From Molanna angustata (lineage: Eukaryota > Arthropoda > Insecta > Trichoptera > Molannidae): 64,000 nt of DNA. Below are positions 1 through 12,112 of the stretch, piece by piece (the stretch's first letter is position 1; each line of letters begins with the position of its first letter). Location: the NCBI GenBank assembly GCA_963576475.1, contig OY754981.1, forward strand, positions 30,666,132-30,730,131, given 5' to 3'. The position numbers and the translations under genes were made by a program. Below the pieces are notes generated by a model that did not search any database, had not been told where the DNA came from, and saw only the letters and a list, made by a program, of their open reading frames with translations.

Positions 1-145
1 AGAACGTTCCGGCCAGTATAGGTACGTTCCTATTCCATTTAGTCCAAGTTGATATTTAATAACGCTAAAATAAGACCGTAAATCTAAAATCTACAATTTT
101 AGTATTATCTTATTTTAGTTACAATAGTTAGTTACTGAATACGGG
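1..145 (-). mobile_element. Fold-back MITE arm (family FB), cut by window edge
   Basis: This is the reverse complement of the arm seen at 12400-12560 and at both ends of 20591-20959. Shared words are GGAACGTACCTATA, TCAACTTGGACTAAATGGA and the terminal CCCCGTATTCAGTAACTA. It ends in ...ACTGAATACGGGGTAG at about 143. There is no coding capacity, so it is probably non-autonomous. Whether the other arm lies upstream of the window cannot be seen. Confidence 0.7.
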
Positions 146-153
146 GTAGTGGA

Positions 154-330
154 GAGTTATGAATTCGCAATTTTTAATGTTATTTTTGTATTGCAGATAA
201 TCATCTAGTATCATGCTGAGATTGTATTCTGAAAGTTTCATCACAATGTATCTGTGCGTATGTGCTGTGTACTATGTGATATATACTATGAACGTTGTTT
301 TTGTTCTACTTTATCGATTATAGATTAAAG
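154..330 (+). repeat. Interspersed repeat, copy 1 of 2
   Basis: About 170 bp, closely similar to 2020-2190 in the same orientation. Shared words are ATCTAGTATCATGCTGAGA versus ACTAGTATCATGCTGAGA, TCACAATGTATCTGTG and TACTTTATCGATTATAGA. No open reading frame of note. The class of repeat is not recognised. Confidence 0.6.
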
Positions 331-1020
331 TTACTACTCCTTCGAGAGTTGCGCTCATTACACGCGTTTTACGCGCGAGTGAGGAAACGCGCGGCAGAAT
401 CTGGACGGGATGTATGTAGCTCTAGTATCTCGGGGACTCCTTATCTGGACAGGCTCTAAGGTTAAAAAAATACACGAAATAATATTCTGCACAGCGATAT
501 TTTCCACTGATTATAATATTATTTTTGATAAATGAAATTAATTTTAAAAATCTACTGAAAAACAAATAACATCCCGCAACAACTATTTTAATTTTTTGTA
601 TTACATCTCAGACAATTAACAGGTACTGCACTGCGTTCTTAGAGTGATCTTGTATCATTATAATTATTGTTATTACAAATTAAATAAATGATTGTGTTCA
701 TAATTAATAACCATAGTGTATGTATATATTATTTAGAATGGTGTTGCAGCGGTTTAAAGCAAATATCATCCTCCCGGTCCATCATCTGATGATTCATCTA
801 AAACCTTCCATTCATCATCCTACTTATGGACCTACCTATACCTACATACATAATATGTAAATACTTAATACTTAGTGACGTAATATTTCAATGCACTCTT
901 CATATTTTCAATCAAACATTAATAATACATCTTTGATACTTGGTTTTTTATACCTACCCTCAGTGCTTTCTCACGAATTGCTAAAAGACTAAACAATATT
1001 CATTTCCAACTGCCTACTTA
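330..1020. other. AT-rich intergenic, nothing recognised
   Basis: No coding pattern, tandem array or inverted repeat was seen, apart from a slightly GC-richer patch near 350-440. Confidence 0.5.
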
Positions 1021-1021
1021 T

Positions 1022-1310
1022 TGCTTCGAGGCACCGACTTATAATAGTGCTTCCACTCTTTATTATCATTTATCATCATTTTCTGTAAGAGTCGGATAAA
1101 CTGATATACAACAGGCAACAATAACATCTCACAAAGTTCAGCAATGACGTTCATCACCCATTCTGAATGTAGCGCCTTTTTAAGTGAGACTAGTGTGGGC
1201 ATTACACGCATGAGTCGTTCTTTCTTTTATTACGTAATGCACACCCGCACACCTGTCGCTGGTTACCACACATTGAGGGAATATTTCGTGATGGTATGTA
1301 TGTATGTAAT
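1022..1310 (+). repeat. Interspersed repeat with ATGT-type tail
   Basis: The segment from GCCTTTTTAAGTGAGAC to the tail GATGGTATGTATGTATGTA is similar to the reverse complement of 2510-2660, including AATGCACACCCGCACACC and CGCTGGTTA. The two copies end in different short tandem tails, GTAT-type here and GAAT-type there. The upstream part (GAGGCACCGACTTATAATAG) is repeated alone at about 4348-4390. It looks like a SINE or other short retro-repeat, but no pol III boxes are clear. Confidence 0.5.
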
Positions 1311-2019
1311 CCATGTATTTCAATTAATTTAGTACTAGCGATTAATTTAGTACAAGTCTGTCCTGAGGAGGGAGCGGTCAGCTCTGAAAACTAGTTAGAC
1401 TATAAGTTACTCAAAGTGGTTAATACAAAATTAATTTGTACCAAAAGTTTTTTATTAGAAACATTATTATATTTTCATTGAAAGACAACAATTGTGTAGT
1501 GGAATATAGACTAGTTAAATGTAACACATGAGATTCAACTGTCGATAGCGATAGTTGGGATGTTTAGCTTTTTTCGATATCAAAAAAAATGGAAATATGG
1601 ACGGTTAAACACATAAATATATCATAAAAAAAATTTAGCTAATATTTTTTTACTTCAAAGTTGGCAATACCGTGACAGACAAATGGTTGAATCGACAGTT
1701 GGATTATTTATCACGTTGTAACATTTCGTTCAATGATTTTTAAGGTTTTGGTTTGGCTCCTAGGTACTTTTTGGATGCTCATTACGCCGAAGTCTTAAAA
1801 TTACGTCTTCGACAAAAATATATAATATACCTACCTATTATTCTCCTATTTATTTATTTATTTAGCGTTTGGCCGCATATATCACAATTATAAAATAGAA
1901 TAAAAATATAAAATTTGCTATTCTTAAGGTAAATTAATGTTATTTTGTTTCTCATTATTTGTCTATACATTGGCCCGATACACTTTTTTACTCCTCACTA
2001 ACCCAAGAGGATATAGTGG

Positions 2020-2190
2020 GAGTTATGATTTCGCAATTTTTAAGGGTATTTTTTTTTTGCAGATTATCAACTAGTATCATGCTGAGAGTGTTTTCTGAAA
2101 GTTTAATCACAATGTATCTGTGTGTGTGTGTGCTGTGTGCTATGTACGGCGTGTTCATTTTACTTTATCGATTATAGACTAAAGTACTTA
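2020..2190 (+). repeat. Interspersed repeat, copy 2 of 2
   Basis: Second copy of the 154-330 repeat. It has a longer GTGTGTGTGTG tract than copy 1 and a long T run before the conserved GCAGATTATCAACTAG. Confidence 0.6.
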
Positions 2191-2509
2191 TTCGATTCTT
2201 TTCAAATTTTGCAAATATGTACCTATATCTAATACTCGCTTAGACCCCATTAGATTTTGAAGGATATCTGAATAGTGCTTCTCAATTTTTTTAACTGTCA
2301 AATATTTCAAAGTGACCCCAAGCTCAGGAAACTTTAAATTTTTAAATTTTTATATTCAAATTGGTAAAAAAGCACATCTCTTTCATAAAATGGCATTGAA
2401 GATTTTTAAATAATTGATTAAGATTTATCAAGTTTACGTAATAAAATATTTAAAAAAATAAAAATTTAACAATCTCATTTCATGAATATGCTGATATTTT
2501 CCATACAAA

Positions 2510-2660
2510 ATTTCATTCATTCATTCATAACATCACGGCATATCCCACAATGTGGGATAACCAGCGAAAGGTGTGCGGGTGTGCATTGCCTTATAAAAGG
2601 GAGCACAAAATATCTGTGTATACCCACACACCAGTCTCGTCTCACTTAAAAAGGCAAAAA
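2510..2660 (-). repeat. Interspersed repeat, inverted copy
   Basis: Reverse-complement relative of 1169-1310. The conserved core is the complement of CACACCCGCACACC and of CGCTGGTTATCCCACA, and the element-like end on this strand is a TTCATTCATTCAT repeat. Confidence 0.5.
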
Positions 2661-2802
2661 TGAATAAAAATAATTTAACAAACTCATTTCATGAAAATGC
2701 TGAAATTTTCCATACAATATTTGAATACTTTATAGAATGACTTGTTAGTGAAGAGTTTAGCGTTGGCCACAACCCACTCGTTTTATTATGTATCCTGTTT
2801 TC

Positions 2803-3668
2803 TTAATATTACAATTTATAAGTAAGTATATTGAATATCTACCTACTAAATTTACTTTTACAGTATTATTTTTAAAATAATTTAAGACATCTCTGTAATT
2901 GGCTTTGATATGTGAAATGTTTTTATTATTACAATTTATAAGTAAGTACATATATTGAATATCTACCTACTAAATTTACTTTTACAGTATTATTTTTAAA
3001 ATAATTTAAGACATCTCTGTAATTGGCTTTGATATGTGTAATGTTTTTATTATTACAATTTATAAGTAAGTACATATATTGAATATCTACCTACTAAATT
3101 TACTTTTACAGTATTATTTTTAAAATAATTTAAGACATCTCTGTAATTGGCTTTGATATGTGAAATGTTTTTATTATTACAATTTATAAGTAAGTACATA
3201 TATTGAATATCTACCTACTAAATTTACTTTTACAGTATTATTTTTAAAATAATTTAAGCCATCTCTGTAATTGGCTTTGATATGTGTAATGTTTTTATTA
3301 TTACAATTTATAAGTAAGTACATATATTGAATATCTACCTACTAAATTTACTTTTACAGTATTATTTTTAAAATAATTTAAGACATCTCTGTAATTGGCT
3401 TTGATATGTGAAATGTTTTTATTTTACAATTTATAAGTAAGTACATATATTGAATATCTACCTACTAAATTTACTTTTACAGTATTATTTTTAAAATAAT
3501 TTAAGACATCTCTGTAATTGGCTTTGATATGTGTAATGTTTTTATTATTACAATTTATAAGTAAGTACATATATTGAATATCTACCTACTAAATTTACTT
3601 TTACAGTATTATTTTTAAAATAATTTAAGACATCTCTGTAATTGGCTTTGATATGTGTAATGTTTTTA
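2803..3668. repeat. 124-bp tandem array, about 7 units
   Basis: The word GACATCTCTGTAATTGGC (GCC in one unit) recurs at 2886, 3010, 3134, 3258, 3382, 3505 and 3629, so the period is 124 bp (one spacing is 123). Units are nearly identical. A diagnostic position alternates between GTGAAATG and GTGTAATG through the first six units. The array is AT-rich with no coding frame, and resembles a short satellite block. Confidence 0.95.
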
Positions 3669-3669
3669 A

Positions 3670-4540
3670 GCAATTTATGAAATAGCTGTTGTGATGAAAT
3701 AAAATAAAATAACTCAAAAAAATATATGCCTTAGAAACATGATTTTTTTTGTTGTAAATAATAGGTATAATGTAATCATGCTTTTTTGGAATCCGTATAA
3801 ATATTTAATATTTGTAGCTAAAGGTTTGCTGCTGCCGCTGCATCAAGATAACATATTTACTGAATATTGGATTAATTTTCGAATTATCCAATGTTTTCGT
3901 GTGGTCTATGTGATGGCGTCGCGACGCCTGACCATTGTGACTTGTAATGCGCCGCGGCGGATGCTGTTATGACTGTACTATGAGTATACAATGTTACACC
4001 CCCACCCTTCTACAATATATATATAATATATTATTATCACCCATCACAGAGGGCTATAAAACTTTCCATTAACCACTTTGATATGACATCATTTCAAAAA
4101 TAGCCCCATTTTTATTTAGTCACTGCACTTAGGGGCGGAAATACTTTTTTAGATATTGTTAGTTATTGGTGAAGATATAACAGACCAAATTCATGACAAA
4201 TCTGTATAAATAAGTTTTGTATTTTATGTATGTTTATTCCACATTAGAAATCAATCTCCAAAGATGGTGGAGCGCCTAAGAAAATAAATATACATACCTA
4301 TATGCCACATAAAAATTGTATATCAATTAAATCATTTACAATTTGCTTAGAGGCACCAACTTACAATAGTGGTTCCACTATTTTCTTTATATCATTTTCT
4401 ATATTTTATTTTATTTTATTGATTTTAAAGAACCAACAGTTTACAATATGAATTTACAATAGGTATAATTATATTAACAGGATATAAACCTTTTAAAAGT
4501 TCTTTTAAATAGTTTAAACTAAGTACATAGATTATTTAAC
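3670..4540. other. AT-rich spacer with a short repeat fragment
   Basis: Contains a fragment shared with 1022-1080 (GAGGCACCAACTTACAATAG, about 4348). Otherwise no gene or structured repeat was recognised. Confidence 0.5.
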
Positions 4541-4578
4541 AATTGCAAAAATATTTTTTTTTCTATATCGTTTATATC

Positions 4579-4775
4579 CTTTCGGCTATCATTAATTTCA
4601 TCATGGCTGTTCTTTCGGCTATCATTAATTTCATCATGGCTGTTCTTTCGGCTATCATTAATTTCATCATGGCTGTTCTTTCGGCTATCATTAATTTCAT
4701 CATGGCTGTTCTTTCGGCTATCATTAATTTCATCATGGCTGTTCTTTCGGCTATCATTAATTTCATCATGGCTGT
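4579..4775. repeat. 33-bp minisatellite, six copies
   Basis: Six almost perfect tandem copies of a 33-bp unit containing CTATCATTAATTTCATCATGG. Because 33 is a multiple of three, the array is open on both strands, giving an 11-residue repeat in each direction. The open frames begin and end inside the array or its AT-rich flanks, so no real gene is inferred. Confidence 0.95.
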
Positions 4776-5340
4776 TCTATCTGTTATCACTTAACTCTCT
4801 TACTATTTATTCCGCAATATCTAAATTTATCTTAATCAATTAGTTATATTAAACTGTATGTCGTAATATTCACTAATTTATTTTCTTTATTTTTTCTTCC
4901 ATTTGGCACAAATCACTCTTCTAAGGGTGGGTTGCCTAATATTTTGAAAAAAAAACGGAAGCATGACACATGCTTGTATTTAAAAATGATTACATTCGAA
5001 TGGGTGGTTTACTTCATTAATTTCTCAAGTATGCATAAGTGAGATGTTATTTTGTCGACTACATTTTCGATTAACCGGCTCTTAAGGCCCCCATTCACGA
5101 CCGTGCCATCCTTCCAAATGGCTTGCCATCACTCCAAAATGCATTCGTGAATGTCAAATTCCGCTCAGCCCAATTGGCCTGACACACCAAAATGGAATGC
5201 CAAACGAACGAAACTCCATAGATAAACGGCACTATGGAGACAAAAAGTAGGTATAATGAGTACAAATCGAGAATTCATAATTGAATTTATTTCAATGTTA
5301 CCTTGTTTGTGGAAAATTACCCACAAAACTGTTTTATTTT

Positions 5341-5825
<485 letters not shown>

Positions 5826-6204
5826 CATTTAGAAACGCCTGACAGCGTGCAATGTCCGAATGAAACATTAATAAAATTGAAAAATATAAGAAACGCCTGT
5901 TCCCTGCAATCTGTATAGATCTGTAGTACAATATTCTAGCGATTTTTCAATAAAATAAAGGAGGTGTCATAATTTGTCGATCTACAGTGATATCTGTAGT
6001 CCAAAACCTCGAAGCTTTCGAAAGATGGCCGAGGAAATGACATTTCTCAATGTTTCAACAAAAAGAATGACAGCAGAAATTAGTTTGTGTCTCATCCGAC
6101 AGATGGACGCTTAGAACTCACTTGTAAACAGATTTCAATTGACTAGATATATACAACTTTCAACTTTTCGATTATCACAAGGAAGACATTCACTGTAAGA
6201 CATT

Positions 6205-6276
6205 TAATTGGTGAATGTTGCCATGGTGCAAAGTGATCACTTAAGCCAGCCGATGACAGGTCGTAAGCCCTGTAGG
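6205..6276 (-). mobile_element. Fragment of palindromic family PAL
   Basis: Diverged partial copy, on the minus strand, of the arm seen at 12895, 31436, 37019 and 59580. It keeps AAGTGATCAC and CCGATGACAGGTCGTAAGCC. Confidence 0.7.
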
Positions 6277-6286
6277 AATGTCTTGT

Positions 6287-6617
<331 letters not shown>

Positions 6618-6839
6618 CCGCCATAGCAGTTGTATAAAACTCATCATCAGAATTATAACTCATTTTTACTTGAAAAATTCAAAAAATAGAAATTATAAAT
6701 GCGAAAGCGCCGATCGCTTATGTATACTAATATTGATATCTCGATGGCGCGCCCGTGAGTGTGATGAAAATTTTACAATGTTCCAAATGGAGCCGTTCCA
6801 TATGGAGCGACGCCGAATGACACGATCGTGAATGGGCTG

Positions 6840-7615
6840 CTTTATTACGAGACATCCGCAAAATGGGAAAGAGTACCATTCTAAACTGGTGGAAGCACTA
6901 TTGTTAAAGCGATGCCTCATAAAGTAAAGAATTAATGATATGTATTTGGACAGTTTGAATATCTCTTTAATGATTCATTGGAGGTACACACGGTTTGGAA
7001 ATCCTAGGTTTCAATCAGCCAGCAATGACAATTGAAGCAGTTATGTAGGCAGTGCATATTGATATATGTATTATATATTTTTTACCATTGTTATGAGAGA
7101 GTAGAGAGTATATAAAGAAGGGTGGTAGGTAGGTGGTAGTTTTGTTTAGCCACATGACATCACTAATTGAAACGAGAGATGATATACTTGTGCGGTATAA
7201 TAGGAATGGGAATGCTCAATTAAAGTGATACCTACTGTATAAGATGCTAAATGAAACTTATTTTCTAGGCAATGGTCCTTCATTTCTCGCAATAAGATAG
7301 ACGCATTATAACCTAAATATGTCATCTACATTTATTTGAATTTGTTTTATTGTTCAGTGTAACACTTTTTTGTCATTAAAAAGTATTGAGTAATATAGTT
7401 GTCGCCAAATAACTAGAACTTTTAGCAGAGAAAGGGAGCGATTTACACGTAAACCAACGAAGTAAAAATACACAAATTTGCGCTCTGCGCAATCGGAAGC
7501 TCGTTCAAGATGTTTGGCAAATATTATATCTACTTTGAGATAATGGCACAAAAACCAACGATAAGTCGGGTGATTTTTTGATATTTGAGATATTTTCACG
7601 TAATGATACTTAAAA
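6840..7615. other. Intergenic, weak interspersed repeat
   Basis: A segment at about 7425-7530 (GCGATTTACACGTAAACC, then AAGATGTTTGGC) resembles 18205-18275, suggesting an old unclassified repeat. No gene recognised. Confidence 0.4.
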
Positions 7616-7619
7616 AAGA

Positions 7620-7672
7620 TAGCCCTAGCTTAGAAGCTGAGCGAAAGCCCTAGCTTAGAAGCTGAGCGAAGC
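7620..7672. repeat. Short tandem duplication with dyad
   Basis: Two copies of AGCCCTAGCTTAGAAGCTGA (unit about 27 bp). Each contains the partial palindrome AGCTTAGAAGCT. Confidence 0.7.
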
Positions 7673-7679
7673 GATGCTT

Positions 7680-8350
7680 CTCAGTATAGAATAAACTTAG
7701 AATACCGACCTTTCGTCTGTGGTCTAGTGATTACAATTCATCAGTCAATGATGGGTCGTCACAATCAGACGTTCACTCCTTTGTACAGCATCGAGGGTAT
7801 TCAGTAGGTATTGGGGGCGCCACTCCAGAAGTGACTACCATATTCAATAATTGGGCGTATAATAATTGCGCTTTTAAGAGAATAAAAATTTGAGTTTTTT
7901 AAAAATACCTAAGCAGTCTATAAAATACGCTCAATATTTTGGAGGCGGACTTCACTTCCAAAAAGTAAAAGTGTAAAAATCTTCAACAAACGCTAACGTA
8001 ATTGTTTAAAATTAAAATTTCACGGCGAAACCGTTCGGTAGGTACTATCAGACAATTGTATACTTCGGGTTCATTAATCTGCATTGTCCCAAATACGATA
8101 CAAAGTGTCTAAAAAGGAGATTGGAAGTAAATAAATGAAAGGGGGATAGTAGGAAATGATGTGACGTCATATGTAGGTATCAAATATTACATATAGATAT
8201 ATGTTAGGACGGAAGTCACGTGTCAAACAGTTGAATGAACACGTGCCATGACATAAGATCCTCCCTCACACCTCACACCGTGGGAACATCATTCACATTC
8301 TGGTGACAACACTATCAAGATTAGGACGTACTACCTATATGTTATTTTGT
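7680..8350. other. Intergenic, nothing recognised
   Basis: AT-rich sequence without convincing coding or repeat structure. Confidence 0.4.
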
Positions 8351-8357
8351 TTATTAA

Positions 8358-8505
8358 AAATTGACAAGGCATAGTGATAAGTCGATTGACATTTGCCCGG
8401 GCGTTCTGGGTTCGATTCAAAGCAGATATAAAAATAATAGTTATTGCTGGAAATACTGGTAAGTTGAAAGAAATTACCATTTAGCAATAGACGGGCCACA
8501 AACTG
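8358..8505 (+). mobile_element. tRNA-derived SINE, family A (diverged)
   Basis: Has a pol III B-box-like GGGTTCGATTC at 8408-8418. Downstream is a body like that of the better copy at 38190-38395 (CTGGAAATACTGGTAAGTTG, then AAAGAAATTACCATTTAGCA). Confidence 0.65.
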
Positions 8506-8740
8506 GATTGACGCACCTGGAATTCGCCTCACAGTTTGAGAACGGCAGATCTAAGGACAACCTAAAAACATAAGGGATCCTGACGGATGATGACTGCCTC
8601 TCGTGTGGATGCGGTGTGCCGCAGACCACAGACCACCTGCTAATATAAGGACCTGCTACGCACGCTGTAGCGGCGCAGCGGTCGACGTTGCATTAGAAGC
8701 AATAGACTTGCATAGAGTGCGACGATGTTTTAATATGTTC
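8505..8740 (+). pseudogene. LINE ORF2 C-terminal fragment
   Basis: One frame at about 8585-8640 reads DDCLSCGCGVPQTTDHLL. This is the cysteine-histidine pattern found near the C-terminus of R1/Jockey/I-type LINE ORF2 proteins, usually written C..CG...T..HLL..C. Stops interrupt both sides. Clade not assigned. Confidence 0.55.
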
Positions 8741-8869
8741 ATTAATGGCGTTTCTAATTTCAAAACATTTTGATGTCAAAATCCAATCTCGACACATTCT
8801 ACAACCATCGTTTGAATTACCAAACGATAATTTCGTATTTCCGATATCCTACTCAGAGAACAAATTTTA

Positions 8870-9060
8870 TTTGAGGAACATGGATAATCAGAAACTTTGA
8901 AATGGAGGACATCATCAAGTGAAGTAGATTCAGAAGAAGATATTGGAGAGACCATGTAGCCAGAATGAACAGTGACAGGCTTATATCTATAGCAACCAAT
9001 CAAATTACCTCTTAACGCCGTCAACATAGAAGACCAACAAAGAGATAGAGGAACATTTGA
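8870..9060 (+). pseudogene. RTE-type LINE 3' end fragment
   Basis: A frame near 8935-8990 reads RRRYWRDHVARMNSDRL. This matches the typical C-terminal stretch of RTE-like reverse transcriptases (WxGHxxRM..DRL), followed by the Arg-rich end. Related pieces lie at 14191, 15220 and 20215. Confidence 0.55.
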
Positions 9061-9298
9061 ACCGCCATGTCAGGAGGCGCAACTTCAAACATACAGTCAT
9101 AGAGTCTATCAATCAAATCCCAGTCTCAATCAGACAGATAGACAGAAATACATTTAGTTTTAGGATTAGGATTACTATCCTAAGATTAACTCAAGCGATT
9201 AATCTCTATGCTACGGAAGTTGTCGGTAAATCTACGAAAAAATGTATGTAGAAGTACATATAGCAACCGGAAGCAAGATTTTTTATAAACAACTAAGG

Positions 9299-9613
9299 AG
9301 AAGATAAGAGTTTATCTGTGGTTTACGCTCGTAAAAATATTTTGTCTATTTCTAGGATAACTATTTTATCTGTGGTTTACGCTCGTAAAGATATTTTGTC
9401 TATTTCTAGTATAACTATTTTATCTGTGGTTTACGCTCGTAAATACAGTGTATTAATGTTTTTGGTATATTGTAAACGAATTATTATCTTTCCTTTTCTC
9501 AAATATATCAATATACTCGAGGTTATTGTTTGAATAAGTACATATAAATACATAAATACATTGCGTTTACGAGCGTAATCCACAGATAAAATAGTATTTA
9601 ACTCCTATCTTCT
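9299..9613. mobile_element. MITE with 54-bp subterminal repeats
   Basis: The left end AGAAGATAAGAGTT and the right end AACTCCTATCTTCT form inverted termini. Inside are three tandem 54-bp units starting TTTATCTGTGGTTTACGCTC at 9311, 9365 and 9419. One opposite copy, TTTACGAGCGTAATCCACAG, lies at about 9565. No transposase. Target duplication unclear. Confidence 0.75.
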
Positions 9614-9646
9614 ATGGTGTTTAAACAAAATCAAGGATCCGGGGGG

Positions 9647-9779
9647 GGGGTAAGTCTGGTCAGCCGGCGGAATCCAAATCATCCATGTTTACCCATATCA
9701 TGGATATAATTATCTTATCTGAAGATGTTTATATCCATGATTGATGGTTTTGATTCCGCCTGTTGACCAGACTTGCCCC
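9647..9779. mobile_element. Short palindromic MITE
   Basis: Left arm GGGGTAAGTCTGGTCAGCCG mirrors the right arm, whose reverse complement starts GGGGCAAGTCTGGTCAACAG. Arms are about 45 bp and a second inverted pair around ATCCATGA lies near the centre. The G run at the left end hides any target duplication. Confidence 0.8.
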
Positions 9780-9965
9780 ATGAATGTGTTGAAAAAAAAA
9801 ATACTTCCGTCTTAAAGATGTATGTAAGTAGGTACGTACCTACTCATAACCTAAAATTGAAAAAAAATACAATAATCTAGAAGAAATATCTCCAAACGAA
9901 ATTCTTCTGTGTAGAAACATAAATATGTATTTGTAAATTGAATTAATAGTAATAAAAACATTTTT

Positions 9966-10110
9966 GCACCTGTACAAGTGGCGAGCTTATAATTGCCAAA
10001 TGGCAATTTATTCCAACTAACTAGTGTTTCCAGTCCAGAGAAGCGAGATTTACGGAAGAAACAATTTAAAATAAATTTCTCCCCTACCGTAGTCTACGGT
10101 GTTTTCAAAA
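9966..10110 (-). mobile_element. SINE family A, inverted copy
   Basis: Reverse complement of the SINE-A tail: TGGCGAGCTTATAATTGCCA, CCAACTAACTAGTGTTTCCAG and CCAGAGAAGCGA, then a weaker match to the head (AAATAAATTTCTCC). It ends only about 200 bp upstream of the first exon of the small membrane-protein gene. Confidence 0.7.
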
Positions 10111-10295
10111 GCATTTTGTTTTGCGCAGAATCTTTGGATGATGCTGATCATGCGCAGTGCAAGGTTCCTCTCAGACGATATACTTTTCCGACATCTCGTG
10201 TTGACAAATACCTGCCCACCACGCAAATCTGGAAAATACATAAATTAATAAGAACATTATATTATTCAAACACACCGAATTATAACATTTATATA

Positions 10296-11612
10296 ATGAC
10301 GGATCACAGAAGCAGTAAGTAATATTTGTTTTTTTTATATTTTTTGTATGTGATTTCATTGATAAAATTTCGATTGATTTTCTGTTTTTCCGACGCATAG
10401 AATATAATTTTCTCAATGCATGTTTCCCTTCGAGTAGGTAATATTGTACCTATTAATTTGAACTATTGCAATTTAGCTTTTGAACTCTTTGTATCACAGA
10501 AAAAATACAATAAAATAATCACTTCACAAAAATAAAATACTTTTTGATATCAATTTATACATACGGCTCTATACTTTTTACATGAATACATATTATAGTG
10601 GTTACACAGCATCATTTAAAATGTATGAAAGTAATACAAAACAAAGATTAACTGTAAAAATAAAAAAATATATTTTATTACGGCGTTATACAACGATCGA
10701 CATCGGTCTATTAATTTCCATCATCAGATGATAACAGTCAGTGTCATTTAAGTATAAATTGTCGGCCTTCGTTGCTAACTCCCGACTCAAATGTCCCAGG
10801 TTCGGTTTCCGGTGGAGACACAGCTTTTTACTGTGCTTTAAGTCAGGATTTGTGAGACTTTTTGAATATTTGACATAGTAGGTACCTATAGTTGCCCTAG
10901 AAGCAATAATTGAAAATAGATAGTAAATAAAAAACGAATAAAAAACATGAATACAGCATGAAAAATTAGGTAAAAATTGTAAAAAAAATATTTATACAAC
11001 TATAGAATACCAAACTTGGTTCAAGATATTTGGTGATATGTATACATGCTATACACCGAAATTACCTCAACTATATGGTTGGTTGGAAGCACAGAGTAAG
11101 ATATTGCTCTGCGGTTGGAAGAATTACTGTTAGGCAATAAACCTGCCAATATTTTGGTGTACAGATAGAATTAAATCAATAAATAAAACTCTAAGATGGA
11201 ATTCTTCCATATCAATGCATTGAATAGTTGAAAATATCATAATATTTAACATGTGTTTAAATTTCCAAACTTATACAACAGCATGTCTGATATTAGACAT
11301 GTGTTTTAATTTCCAGGCTACGACAGCATGTCTGATCCATACGACGTCTCCGAGTCTGTCGACGAACTGAAGGAGAGGCTGAACTCCATGAAGAGACTGA
11401 TGGGCGAGAGGCGGGCCATGGGGGCCGATACTTCACAGCTCTTCAGGGGGCAGCCTTCCACGCTGCGAGGGGCTGGCATCATAACTGGCAACTTCCTCAG
11501 CTTCGTCTTTGGATCGGCCCTGCTGGTCATCGTCAGTGTCTCGATATACGCCTTCTACAACCTCTACCACGCCGTGCTCAAGAGGTTCCCCTCAAAACAC
11601 ACAGAACTGTAA
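10296..11612 (+). CDS. Small single-pass membrane protein, two exons
   Basis: Exon 1 is 10296-10314 (ATG plus six codons and one base, donor GTAAGT). Exon 2 is 11317-11612 (acceptor TTTCCAG). The phase-1 junction joins without a stop and gives about 104 residues; the in-frame ATG at 11328 could be an alternative start. The product has a polar N-terminus (residues 1-65) with an amphipathic, probably helical stretch containing SVDELKERLNSMKRLMGERR. One strongly hydrophobic segment at about 70-95 (LSFVFGSALLVIVSVSIYAF) is followed by a short basic tail. Exon 2 is much richer in G+C than its surroundings, as expected for coding sequence. AATAAA at 11613 follows the stop immediately. I do not recognise the family. 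The 1-kb intron carries SINE remnants. Confidence 0.72.
10762..10905 (+). mobile_element. tRNA-derived SINE, family B (degenerate)
   Basis: Similar to 12113-12330: a GTCGGCC head, a CCCAGGTTCGG B-box region, then TTTTTACTGTGCTTTAAGTC and AGGATTTGTGAGAC, ending near ATATTTGACATAGTAGG. Lies inside the intron of the small gene. Confidence 0.7.
11027..11165 (+). mobile_element. SINE-like tail fragment
   Basis: GCGGTTGGAAGAATTACTGT and GGCAATAAACCTGCCA resemble the tail of SINE-A, where the same positions read GTTGGAAGAAATTGCC and GGCAATAAACTCGCCA. The head is missing or unrecognisable. Confidence 0.5.
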
Positions 11613-11619
11613 AATAAAA

Positions 11620-12110
11620 CAAGTCGTTTGGTTGAGATTTACGAGTTTTTTGAAGATCAGGTACAGCGTCTTCGAATGTACCCGAAGGAATATTTCAAAT
11701 GTTCTTTACGTGAGGATCTAGGCATAAAAATTACCGTCTCCAAAGTAGTTATCTCCAAATATCTTGATTTTTTCTGTCGGCAGGAGGGCGGTTTGCGCAT
11801 CACACCAAGTAAATTGTCTTCTGTTTTTCCATGTGATATTTCTATATAGATGTTTGACGATAACTACTTACCTATACATAATATTATTCGTGTCTCGCGT
11901 TCCTATTTGTATAGGCAGAGATAGCTGAACTCCTTCTTTATCTGTCATTTTAATCTCTCTCAAACAATTTTCGTAATAGGTAAGTTGACCGATCATTCTC
12001 GTCATGTTTTTTAAACATCTATACTGTTAGGTTTTTTGTTATTTTTAGTCTAAACAGTGTAAAATAATGAATCCTATGACATAAAAAATGATAACTGATA
12101 AATTGATAAA
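11620..12110. other. Region downstream of the small gene, nothing recognised
   Basis: An open stretch at 11628-11849 shows no recognisable protein pattern. The rest is AT-rich. Confidence 0.4.
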
Positions 12111-12112
12111 AA

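Noticed and set aside
2803..3668. CRISPR-like array
   Set aside because: Units are contiguous 124-bp copies without unique spacers, in a eukaryotic context.
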